A stretch of DNA of 9,950 nucleotides from Planctomycetota bacterium (GTDB lineage: Bacteria; Planctomycetota; Planctomycetia; Pirellulales; UBA1268): positions 1 through 9,950 of the forward strand of contig JAQBZA010000085.1 of the NCBI GenBank assembly GCA_027622795.1, read 5' to 3'. The notes below the pieces were generated by a model. It ran no database searches, was not told the DNA's origin, and was given only the letters and a program-made list of their open reading frames with translations. Both the position numbers and the translations under genes were made by a program. Positions 1 through 5,637 of this stretch are shown one piece after another; within the stretch, counting starts at the first letter, position 1; every line of letters starts with the position of its first letter.

Positions 1-39
1 CCCGCCGAACGCCCCCCCCACACCGGAGACACCCCCGCC

Positions 40-336
40 ATGGCCCGCCGCAAGTCGAAGAAGAAGAGCTACTCCCAACAGGTCGCTGGTCTCGCCACGA
101 TGGGCATGCCCTCACCCGTCCAAAAAGTTGCTTCCTCGAAGTGGGGCTCACGGCTCCTGCTGCTGCTCGTGCCGATCCTGCTGGCCACCGGCGTGATCAC
201 GATCTCATTCAATGGCGGCATGCCGAGCGTGTTTGTCAACAAGGAGCGGGCCGCGGCGGTGGGCCAGGAGCTCAAGCAAAATGCCGTGCGGGCCGCCGAG
301 ACGATTCGGCAGGAAGAAAACAACCGCTGGCGGTAG
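40..336 (+). CDS. Small basic single-span membrane protein, unknown function
   Basis: The product is a 98-residue protein that I do not recognise. The first ~17 residues are strongly basic (several Arg and Lys), followed by a polar linker. One hydrophobic segment lies at about residues 37-57 (rich in Leu, Val and Ile) and is long enough to span the membrane once. The rest (about 60-98) is charged, Ala/Glu/Arg-rich and probably helical, ending in Arg-Trp-Arg. The positive-inside rule suggests the short N-terminus is cytoplasmic and the C-terminal helix is outside. A GGAG at 25-28 lies 11 nt before the ATG, which is a long but usable spacing. The aminopeptidase P gene starts 12 nt after the stop, so the two may be co-transcribed. 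The basic start, clean TM segment and close spacing support a real gene. The function is unknown. Confidence 0.7.
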   Translation: MARRKSKKKSYSQQVAGLATMGMPSPVQKVASSKWGSRLLLLLVPILLATGVITISFNGGMPSVFVNKERAAAVGQELKQNAVRAAETIRQEENNRWR

Positions 337-348
337 TATGCTCTCGCC
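337..348 (+). promoter_or_regulatory. Possible -10 element for a leaderless aminopeptidase P transcript
   Basis: TATGCT at 337-342 resembles a sigma70-type -10 hexamer and ends 6 nt before the ATG at 349. A transcript from it would start at or next to the start codon. No Shine-Dalgarno sequence precedes this ATG. No convincing -35 hexamer is visible, so this is a weak call. The gene may instead be read through from the upstream small gene. Confidence 0.25.
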
Positions 349-1629
349 ATGCGGCATGCCCCCATCGACCCCAGCCTGTTTGCTGACAACCGTCGGAGGC
401 TGACCGCGCTTGTGCCGCGTCAGTCGCTGGCCATCGTGCATGCGGCCGATGTGCTGCCGACCAATGGCGACGGCACCCTGCGGCTCCATCCCGCGGGCGA
501 CCTCTTCTGGCTCAGCGGCATCGAGCAGGAAGAGAGTGTGCTCCTGCTCGCACCCGATGCCATCGAGCCCTCTCACCGCGAGATGCTCTTTGTCCGCCAG
601 CCCAATGAGCACCTCGCTACCTGGGAGGGGGAGAAGCTCACCAAGGAAAAGGCGCGGGCCATCTCCGGAATCGACACGATCCGCTGGCTCTCCGATCTGC
701 CCGACGTGCTGCATGGGCTCATGTGTGAATGCGAGGCGGTGTTTCTCAACGCCAACGAGCATGAGCGGGCCAGCCTCGCGGTGCCGCAGCGCGACCTGCG
801 AATGGCCCGAGAGCTGATCCACGACTATCCGCTCCATGATTACCGGCGGCTGGCTCCGCTCCTGCGACGATTGCGGGCCGTGAAAAGCCCGGCTGAGGTC
901 GATCTTCTCCGGCAGGCGATCGACATCACCGACGTCGGTCTGCGGCGGGTGCTGGCGACGCTCAAGCCGGGGGTGATGGAATACGAGCTCGAGGCGGAAC
1001 TCGCGGCCGAGTTCATCCGTCGTCGGGCGACGTTTGGCTACGAGCCGATCATCGCCTCCGGTGGCCATGCCTGCTGTCTGCACTACAACGTCAATGACGA
1101 TGTCTGCCGAGACGGTGACCTCGTTCTTATCGACGTCGGCGCCTGCTACGCCAACTACAACGCCGATCTCACCCGCACCTATCCTGTTAGTGGCCGGTTT
1201 ACGTCTCGGCAGCGGGCGGTCTATGAGGCGGTGCTACGGGTGCTGAAAAGCTCGATCGCCCGGGCGACGGTCGGCACGACGCCCCGCGACTGGAAGCGGG
1301 CGGCCCAGCTCGAGATGAATGACGAACTCCTCCGCCTCGGCCTGCTCTCCAAGGATGACATCGCGAAAGACTCCGCGACCGAGCCGGCCTGCAAAAAATA
1401 CTTCATGCACGGCCTCGGCCACTCCCTGGGGCTGGGCGTGCATGACATCGCGCCGATCAACGGCCCCTTCGAGCCGGGCTGGGTGATCACGGTCGAGCCC
1501 GGAATCTACATCCCGGAAGAAGGAATCGGGATCCGGCTGGAAAACGACATTCTGATCACCGACCGCGGCCCGATCGACCTGTGCAGCCACGTCCCCATCG
1601 AGCCCGACGAGATCGAGAGGATGCTGTAG
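349..1629 (+). CDS. pepP: Xaa-Pro aminopeptidase (aminopeptidase P, M24B)
   Basis: This 426-residue cytoplasmic metallopeptidase would remove an N-terminal residue that precedes proline, helping recycle proline-containing peptides. The N-terminal ~170 residues match the AMP_N (creatinase-like) domain. The C-terminal part is the pita-bread M24 fold. All five dinuclear-metal ligands expected from E. coli PepP are present: Asp262, Asp273 (in ADLTRTYP), His358 (in HGLGHSLGLGVHD), Glu383 (in TVEPGIYI) and Glu398 (in RLENDILIT). The accessory histidines His245 and His365 are also present. Length is close to E. coli PepP (about 440 aa). The ATG at 349 was chosen because the AMP_N domain begins almost at once. 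It has no SD sequence, and the preceding small gene ends 12 nt before it. The other M24B enzyme, prolidase, is less likely given the long AMP_N domain and the PepP-like spacing of the ligands. Confidence 0.93.
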   Translation: MRHAPIDPSLFADNRRRLTALVPRQSLAIVHAADVLPTNGDGTLRLHPAGDLFWLSGIEQEESVLLLAPDAIEPSHREMLFVRQPNEHLATWEGEKLTKEKARAISGIDTIRWLSDLPDVLHGLMCECEAVFLNANEHERASLAVPQRDLRMARELIHDYPLHDYRRLAPLLRRLRAVKSPAEVDLLRQAIDITDVGLRRVLATLKPGVMEYELEAELAAEFIRRRATFGYEPIIASGGHACCLHYNVNDDVCRDGDLVLIDVGACYANYNADLTRTYPVSGRFTSRQRAVYEAVLRVLKSSIARATVGTTPRDWKRAAQLEMNDELLRLGLLSKDDIAKDSATEPACKKYFMHGLGHSLGLGVHDIAPINGPFEPGWVITVEPGIYIPEEGIGIRLENDILITDRGPIDLCSHVPIEPDEIERML

Positions 1630-1651
1630 CGCTGCGCTCGCCATCCAGCGC
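1629..1651 (+). terminator. Hairpin at the end of the aminopeptidase gene
   Basis: GCGCTG at 1629-1634 is a perfect inverted repeat of CAGCGC at 1646-1651, with an 11-nt loop. The first base overlaps the stop codon. There is no T-run after it, so it is at most a pause site or 3'-end-stabilising hairpin rather than a classic intrinsic terminator. Confidence 0.25.
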
Positions 1652-1706
1652 CCCGGCCAGGCGGTCGGCATACCATCCTTGTCTTGTCAGGCGTCGTACT
1701 CCGTGA

Positions 1707-1838
1707 GGGGCTGCCGATCTCCCGAGAGCCGGCTTTGGCAGCGAGCGCAGGCAGGATGCCGAAAGCGAAGCTGGCAGAGAGAGCGCGAAGGCCTGGAGGG
1801 CCGTAGCGAACGTCCGGCGACGGGGCATCGGCAGCCCC
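1707..1838. repeat. Structured element closed by a 12-bp perfect inverted repeat
   Basis: GGGGCTGCCGAT (1707-1718) is the exact reverse complement of ATCGGCAGCCCC (1827-1838), enclosing 108 nt. Inside it is a second hairpin: 1732-1740 pairs with 1757-1766 as nine base pairs with one bulged G (1761). Its 16-nt loop holds a GCGAGCG-AG-CAG pattern that recurs upstream of dnaN. The tandem CCCCGAA pair at 1835-1848 overlaps the right arm. This could be a dispersed repeat, a miniature non-autonomous element or a structured RNA. No flanking target duplication was found. Confidence 0.45.
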
Positions 1839-1864
1839 GAACCCCGAACCATTGCAGTCGGATT

Positions 1865-1886
1865 CGCAGGCTGAAGCCTACGCCAC
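1865..1886. repeat. REP-like palindromic element
   Basis: AGGC (1868-1871) and GCCT (1876-1879) form a short GC-rich stem around a TGAA loop. One C/A mismatch follows outward, then two more pairs (C1865-G1882, G1866-C1881), and a CCAC tail comes next. From memory, short palindromes of the type 'aggct-aa/ga-agcct' followed by CCAC recur many times in intergenic DNA of planctomycetes and related phyla. Their layout is like REP sequences mobilised by Y1 (RAYT) transposases. Only one copy lies in this window, so the repeat status is an inference. Confidence 0.4.
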
Positions 1887-1964
1887 ATGCACCGCCGGCC
1901 TCGAACCGCTACCAACCTCGTCCGGCGTTTTCTTGCCAGTGGCTCCTTTTTGACTGCCCGTTAC

Positions 1965-1995
1965 CGTATAGTAGGGACCTTCAACCCTTTAGGAG
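1965..1995 (+). promoter_or_regulatory. Probable promoter -10 region and ribosome binding site of the FKBP gene
   Basis: TATAGT at 1967-1972 looks like a -10 hexamer and is followed by AGGGACC. AGGAG at 1991-1995 is a good Shine-Dalgarno sequence 7 nt before the ATG at 2003. A TTGACT at 1950-1955 resembles a -35 hexamer but is only 11 nt from TATAGT. It would be spaced 16 nt from the poorer TAGGGA at 1972-1977. The SD decides the start at 2003 over the out-of-frame ATG at 1998. The same layout occurs before dnaN. Confidence 0.5.
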
Positions 1996-2002
1996 CCATG
2001 CG

Positions 2003-2479
2003 ATGCGACTGTTCGCCGCCGTCACGATTGCCTGCCTCGTCTTCTTTACCCCGGAGTTCACCGTGGCCGACGAAACCCAGGAAGTGCCCCACCCGAAGCT
2101 ACCCGCCGGTGCCGGAAAGATTGCCGACGATGCACCCAAGACGTTTGCCAAGACACCGTCTGGCCTCCAATACCGTGTGTTGCGGGCCGGTGCCGGGGCG
2201 AACCCCAAGGCCACCAATACCGTGAAGGTCAACTACCATGGCTGGCTCGATGACGGCGGCGTGTTCGACAGTTCCTACAAGCGGGGTGAGCCGATCGAGT
2301 TTCCACTCAACGGCGTGATCAAGGGCTGGACAGAGGGCATGCAGCTCGTCGGCGAAGGGGGCATGATCGAACTGCTCATCCCGAGTGACCTGGGCTACGG
2401 AGCCCGTGGCACGCCCGGTGGCCCGATTCCCCCGAATGCCACGCTCCACTTTCTGGTCGAACTCCTCGAAGTGAAATAG
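2003..2479 (+). CDS. Secreted FKBP-type peptidyl-prolyl cis-trans isomerase
   Basis: This 158-residue folding catalyst interconverts cis and trans peptide bonds before proline. Residues 1-22 form a signal peptide (Arg at 2, hydrophobic core to Phe15), with likely cleavage after Thr-Val-Ala22. This puts the enzyme outside the cytoplasm. A linker of about 30 residues leads into a complete FKBP domain at about 53-158. Residues that line the FKBP12 active site are conserved: Tyr78, Phe88 and Asp89, Phe100, Val105-Ile106, Trp109, Tyr132 and Phe150. The domain is the Mip/FkpA type but lacks the N-terminal helical dimerisation domain. The open frame continues upstream to 1679, but an SD (AGGAG, 7 nt away) and the signal peptide fix the start at 2003. 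The next gene begins 16 nt after the stop. A specific symbol (fkpA, fklB) cannot be assigned. Confidence 0.93.
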   Translation: MRLFAAVTIACLVFFTPEFTVADETQEVPHPKLPAGAGKIADDAPKTFAKTPSGLQYRVLRAGAGANPKATNTVKVNYHGWLDDGGVFDSSYKRGEPIEFPLNGVIKGWTEGMQLVGEGGMIELLIPSDLGYGARGTPGGPIPPNATLHFLVELLEVK

Positions 2480-2495
2480 CCGTGAGTGTGGAGTG

Positions 2496-3653
2496 ATGGC
2501 GGCCGTGCTCTACCTCGATCACGCCGCCACCACGCCCCTGCGTCCGGAAGTCGAGGCGGCGATGGCGGAAGCTGGCCGCGTGGGATTTGCCAATCCTTCG
2601 AGTCAGCATGCCGCCGGTCGTCGGGCCCGGCAGCTCCTCGAAGAGGCCCGCGAACGAATCCTCGCGGCGATCGGCTGCCGTACGACTGGCAGCCACCGCT
2701 ACCGGCTTGTCTTCACCTCCGGGGCCACCGAGGCCAACCGCATGGCCGTGATGGGGCTGGAGCGATCGCCCGCCGGGGCGGTGGCCGTCTCGGCCCGCGA
2801 CCATGCCAGCCTGCGGGCTGCCGCTGATGCCTTGGCGACGCGGCCGGGCTGGAGCCGGGCCGAGTTGCCACTCGACCAACACGGCCGCACCGATCCCGAT
2901 GCAGTGGCCGCGTGGCTCGACACCACGCCCAGCCTCCCGCGGCGGATTCTCTGCAGCACACTCGTCTGCGGACAGACGGGTGTTTGTGAGCCGCCGCCGG
3001 TGGCTGTGGTGGCCGCCGGTCAGTCATGTCTCATGCATGCCGACGCCACGCAGGCAGTAGCCTTCACCGATCTGAGTGTTCCCGGGCTTGGCGTGGCCAC
3101 GCTCGCCCTCGCTCCCCATAAGTTCGGCGGGCCCCGGGGAATCGGCAGCCTTGTGATCCGTGGCGACGTCGATCTCGACCCGCTGCAGCCCGGGCCCCAG
3201 GAAACCGGCATGCGGGGGGGCACCGAGCCGGTGCCGCTGGCGGTCGGCTTTGCCACGGCCCTCGAACTCGCCCGTGCCGAACGGGCCGAGGTGGCCGGGC
3301 GACTGACCACCCTCCGCGAGCGACTCGAAGCCGGCGTGCTGGCCGCTGCGGCGCGGCACGGAATGAATGCGGTCGTGATCGGTGGCTCGGCTGACCGCAG
3401 CCCGCAGATCACAACGATCAGTTTTCCCGGCCGTGACCGGCAGGCGATCGTGATGGCGGCCGATCTCGCCGGCCTCTGCTGCGCGACAGGCACCGCCTGC
3501 GCAAGCGGCTCGAGTGAGCCGGCGCCGGCATTGGCGGCGATGAGACTGGCGGAGCCGATTGCTCGGGGAGCGGTGCGATTCAGCCTGGGGAGATCGACCA
3601 CAGAGAGCGATGTCGATCAGGCGATTGCCATCCTCGAAAAAGTGCTCTCATGA
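2496..3653 (+). CDS. Cysteine desulfurase family protein (NifS/IscS-like, class V PLP enzyme)
   Basis: This 385-residue PLP enzyme is expected to take sulfur from L-cysteine as an enzyme-bound persulfide, for Fe-S clusters or thio-modifications. The N-terminus has the family signature YLDHAATTP. His103 (in ARDHAS) matches the PLP-stacking histidine. Asp183 and Gln186 (in HADATQA) bind PLP, and Lys209 (in APHKFGGPRGIG) is the Schiff-base lysine. Cys335 in a short GTACASGSSEP loop matches the catalytic cysteine, and a Cys-Cys pair lies just before it (328-329). Length is typical of IscS/NifS (about 390-400 aa). The start is uncertain: GTG at 2493 and ATG at 2496 are adjacent, and the GGAG at 2490-2493 is too close to either. 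No iscU, iscR or tRNA-thiolation gene is adjacent. Proximity to the FKBP gene suggests co-transcription, not shared function. The exact sulfur acceptor is unknown. Confidence 0.9.
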   Translation: MAAVLYLDHAATTPLRPEVEAAMAEAGRVGFANPSSQHAAGRRARQLLEEARERILAAIGCRTTGSHRYRLVFTSGATEANRMAVMGLERSPAGAVAVSARDHASLRAAADALATRPGWSRAELPLDQHGRTDPDAVAAWLDTTPSLPRRILCSTLVCGQTGVCEPPPVAVVAAGQSCLMHADATQAVAFTDLSVPGLGVATLALAPHKFGGPRGIGSLVIRGDVDLDPLQPGPQETGMRGGTEPVPLAVGFATALELARAERAEVAGRLTTLRERLEAGVLAAAARHGMNAVVIGGSADRSPQITTISFPGRDRQAIVMAADLAGLCCATGTACASGSSEPAPALAAMRLAEPIARGAVRFSLGRSTTESDVDQAIAILEKVLS

Positions 3654-3691
3654 GCCTGCTGTCGGGAGTGTGTTGGAAACGCGTCGGGCCG

Positions 3692-3714
3692 GCTGTCGGC
3701 TCCTCACTGACAGC
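3692..3714 (+). terminator. Hairpin downstream of the cysteine desulfurase gene
   Basis: GCTGTCGG (3692-3699) pairs with CTGACAGC (3707-3714) around a 7-nt loop. This gives eight pairs, one of them G-T. It lies 38 nt after the stop codon. No T-run follows, so this is only a candidate transcription end or RNA 3'-end structure. Confidence 0.35.
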
Positions 3715-3970
3715 GTTGCTAGCATTGCCGCGGCGGCGGATGGTCAACGATGCTGCAGCCGGCCAACACGCTTTTGCATGCTGAACCGACCGTCCCACAA
3801 TGGCCGCGCAGAGCCCGGACAGTCAGGTTTCCAACATCTTTCCAACAGCGAATCCGATCTACTTCCTTGAGACGATCGGGGCTGTATTTCAACGGCTCAA
3901 GCTACCGCTGTGGAATCGCCACTCATGGTTTGTTCAGGTCGCTTTCTCTTTCTTTTAGACATTGCTGACT

Positions 3971-4017
3971 CTTCCTTTCTCCTTCTTTTTTTCAATGGAA
4001 AAAGAACAGGAAAGAAG
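3971..4017. repeat. Long polypyrimidine/polypurine hairpin
   Basis: The left arm (3971-3992, all C and T) is almost fully complementary to the right arm (3997-4017, nearly all A and G), with a CAAT loop. TTCTTTTT pairs perfectly with AAAAAGAA, extended by two G-T pairs. After a 3x3 internal loop, CTTTC pairs with GAAAG, and further pairs follow past a bulged C. The structure is strongly strand-asymmetric and lies about 140 nt before dnaN. Role unknown: transcription end for upstream RNA, DNA-melting element, or repeat. Confidence 0.5.
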
Positions 4018-4121
4018 CCCGCGAGCGGAGCCAGCGAGGCCTGCCGGAGGGAGTCGTGGAAGGCCCTGCAAAAGAGGGAAAAAGAGCGTGTATTGGGCCC
4101 ATTTTCGTGGCCCAGAAAACC

Positions 4122-4153
4122 GGTACAGTAGGGGTACCAAACCCGACAGGAAA
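4122..4153 (+). promoter_or_regulatory. Probable dnaN promoter -10 region and ribosome binding site
   Basis: TACAGT at 4124-4129 resembles a -10 hexamer and is followed by AGGGG and TACC. AGGAAA at 4148-4153 is a Shine-Dalgarno sequence 6 nt before the ATG at 4160. The distance from hexamer to start codon (36 nt) and from AGGA to start codon (12 nt) equals that of the FKBP gene. No clear -35 hexamer is visible. The SD decides the dnaN start against an in-frame ATG at 3992 that would add an implausible N-terminal extension. Confidence 0.5.
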
Positions 4154-4159
4154 GCAGTC

Positions 4160-5272
4160 ATGAAAGTCCGTTGCACCAAGGAGCCGCTCCTGGCGGCCCT
4201 GCAGAGCGCCGCCGCCGTGGTGCCTACCCGCTCACCGAAGCCGGTGCTCACCAACGTGAAGCTCGAGGCTGGCGAGGGAACGGCCGTGCTGTCGGCCACC
4301 GATCTCGAACTTGGCATCCGCACCGAAGTGGAAGGCGTCGAGACATCGGCTCCGGGGGCCGTGCTCCTGCCAAGTGGGCGGCTGATGGCGATCATCCGAG
4401 AGAGCGCCGCCGGCACGGTCTTCGACATCTACTCCGATGGCAACGCGGCCGTCGTCAAGGCGCCGCGGAGCGAGTTTCGCCTCCCCGCCGAAGACCCGCT
4501 CGAGTTTCCGTCTGTCGCCTCGTTTCCGAGCGAGGCCTGCTTCGAACTCACCACGCCCTTGATGCGGGAGCTTGTAAAACGCACGGTCTTTGCCACCGAC
4601 AGCGAATCGAGCCGCTACGCCCTCGGGGGTGTGCTGGTGGAGCTCTCCGGCAGCAGCGTGATCGCAGTGGGCACCGACGGCCGCCGGCTGGCCAAAATGG
4701 AAGGGCCGGCTGTCGCCACGGGGGGCAGCCCGGCCGACGTGCAGCCGATCGTGCCGGCCCGGGCCATGCAGCTCATCGAGCGATGTCTGGGCGGGGCCGA
4801 TATCCCGGTGCACATGGCCGTGCATCCGAGCGAGATCCTCGTGAAGACCGGGCCGACGACGATTTCGGCCCGGCTCGTCGAAGGGCGGTTTCCCCGCTGG
4901 CGGGATGTTTTTCCGGAGCGGCCCGAAGCGATGAAGGTCACGCTCCTCACCGGCCCACTCTTGGCGGCGGTGCGGCAGGCGGCGATCGTCACCAGCGAAC
5001 AGTCGAAGGGGGTCGATTTCTCCTTCGAGGCCGGGCAACTCGTGCTTTCCGGCCGTTCGGCCGAGAGCGGTGAGAGCCGGATCGAGTTGCCGATCGACCA
5101 TGCCGGCCCGACGGTGCGGATCAAGATGGATCCACGGTTTGTCAGCGATTTTCTCCGTGTGCTCGACGGTGGCACCACGATCACGGTCGAACTCACCGAT
5201 GGCCAAAGCGCCTGCGTCTGCCGCACCGATGATGGCTACGGCTACGTCATCATGCCACTGGCGGCCGACTGA
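4160..5272 (+). CDS. dnaN: DNA polymerase III beta subunit (sliding clamp)
   Basis: The product is the 370-residue ring-forming processivity clamp of the replicative polymerase, also a docking site for repair polymerases and MutS/MutL. It begins MKVRCTKEPLLAAL, matching the usual clamp start, and shows three consecutive clamp domains (about 1-120, 125-248 and 250-370). Landmarks are SRYALGGVLVE in the middle domain, TDGRRLA (172-178), GRFPRWRDVFP before domain 3, and a C-terminal YVIMPL, which matches the YVVMPM end of E. coli DnaN that forms part of the peptide-binding pocket. Length fits the family (about 366-378). The open frame extends 66 codons upstream, but that extension is low-complexity Arg/Lys/Glu-rich repeat sequence, and AGGAAA before 4160 marks the true start. 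dciA starts 1 nt after the stop, implying translational coupling. dnaA is not adjacent on either side within the window. Confidence 0.96.
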   Translation: MKVRCTKEPLLAALQSAAAVVPTRSPKPVLTNVKLEAGEGTAVLSATDLELGIRTEVEGVETSAPGAVLLPSGRLMAIIRESAAGTVFDIYSDGNAAVVKAPRSEFRLPAEDPLEFPSVASFPSEACFELTTPLMRELVKRTVFATDSESSRYALGGVLVELSGSSVIAVGTDGRRLAKMEGPAVATGGSPADVQPIVPARAMQLIERCLGGADIPVHMAVHPSEILVKTGPTTISARLVEGRFPRWRDVFPERPEAMKVTLLTGPLLAAVRQAAIVTSEQSKGVDFSFEAGQLVLSGRSAESGESRIELPIDHAGPTVRIKMDPRFVSDFLRVLDGGTTITVELTDGQSACVCRTDDGYGYVIMPLAAD

Positions 5273-5273
5273 T

Positions 5274-5603
5274 ATGCAGCATGAATCGTCTCCATCGTCA
5301 TCCGGCCCGCGGGCCATCAAGAGCCTCATGACCCGGCTCATGGCCCGCACCGGCTACGACCGCGAGCAGGCCACAAACGGTCTGGCCGCGGCCTGGGATG
5401 AGGCGGCGCCGGAGACGCTGCGGGGGCGATCCCAGCCCGGCACGATCCGCCGTGGCGTGTTGGAAGTGTTCGTGAGCCATTCGGCCCACGTGCAGGAGAT
5501 GGGATTTCACAAGCGCGACGTGCTGGCCCGGCTCAATGCCCTGGTGCCGGCCGAGGGCATCACCGACATCCGCTGCCGGCTCGTCGCCGACGCCGGCCGC
5601 TGA
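5274..5603 (+). CDS. dciA: DciA-family (DUF721) replicative helicase loader
   Basis: This 109-residue protein matches the DUF721/DciA pattern. It has an N-terminal helix with conserved leucines (LMTRLMARTGY), Trp41 in the AAAWDEAAP segment, then GTIRRGVLEVFVSHSAHVQEM and KRDVLARLNAL. It closes with a short beta strand (ITDIRCRLV). DciA is the ancestral loader that interacts with the replicative helicase DnaB in bacteria lacking the phage-derived DnaC or DnaI. The position where many members have a second Trp (ss-W-aqeL) holds His-Val here (HVQEM). It is short but complete, with a disordered Ser-rich start. The ATG lies 1 nt after the dnaN stop (TGATATG), and gyrB follows 34 nt later, so an operon with the clamp and gyrase is likely. 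The open frame extends upstream inside dnaN, and that part is rejected. Confidence 0.85.
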   Translation: MQHESSPSSSGPRAIKSLMTRLMARTGYDREQATNGLAAAWDEAAPETLRGRSQPGTIRRGVLEVFVSHSAHVQEMGFHKRDVLARLNALVPAEGITDIRCRLVADAGR

Positions 5604-5622
5604 CACGACTCACCTGTTTTTT

Positions 5623-5627
5623 GGAGG
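5623..5627 (+). promoter_or_regulatory. gyrB ribosome binding site
   Basis: GGAGG is a near-perfect Shine-Dalgarno sequence. It is only 1 nt from the first ATG (5629) but 10 nt from the second in-frame ATG (5638). The second is therefore the better start. Confidence 0.65.
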
Positions 5628-5637
5628 CATGACCCCT

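Larger units (their letters stand above)
1630..1949. other. Gene-free intergenic region with structured, repeat-like DNA
   Basis: No credible gene is seen between the aminopeptidase and FKBP genes. Open frames on both strands here have no start signal, no domain and a composition dominated by Ala, Arg, Pro and Ser. The stretch holds an end-of-gene hairpin, a 132-nt element closed by a 12-bp inverted repeat (1707-1838), a tandem CCCCGAA pair (1835-1848) and a REP-like hairpin (1865-1882). Each is listed separately where supported. Confidence 0.6.
3654..4121. other. Long gene-free region upstream of dnaN
   Basis: No credible coding gene is seen here. Open frames on both strands lack start signals and recognisable domains. 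The region holds a hairpin at 3692-3714, a direct repeat of TTTCCAACA at 3828-3836 and 3839-3847 (11-bp period), and a pyrimidine-rich tract from about 3940. It also holds a long polypyrimidine/polypurine hairpin at 3971-4017, a block at 4021-4061 resembling part of the 1707-1838 element, and a GC-rich inverted repeat TGGGCC (4094-4099)/GGCCCA (4108-4113). I saw no TTATCCACA-type DnaA boxes, so nothing here supports an origin of replication. Confidence 0.55.

Noticed and set aside
205..1083. 292-codon open frame on the - strand
   Set aside because: It is antisense to the well-supported aminopeptidase P gene and the small membrane protein gene, with no domain signal.
1679..2002. In-frame upstream extension of the FKBP gene
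   Set aside because: The extension would bury the signal peptide, and the SD and ATG at 1991-2005 give a clear start. The extension translates the structured repeat region.
3020..3601. 193-codon open frame on the - strand
   Set aside because: It is antisense to the cysteine desulfurase gene, whose catalytic residues all read on the + strand.
3962..4159. In-frame upstream extension of dnaN
   Set aside because: It would add 66 residues of Arg/Lys/Glu-rich sequence before the normal clamp start. The SD at 4148-4153 supports 4160.
3654..4159. Origin of replication upstream of dnaN
   Set aside because: No TTATCCACA-type DnaA boxes or box cluster were seen and dnaA is not adjacent. The AT-rich hairpin alone is not sufficient.
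4232..5350. 372-codon open frame on the - strand
   Set aside because: It is antisense to dnaN and dciA, has no recognisable domain and has a composition typical of a shadow frame.
5536..5637. In-frame upstream extension of gyrB overlapping dciA
   Set aside because: GGAGG at 5623-5627 and the standard GyrB N-terminus support the start at 5638.
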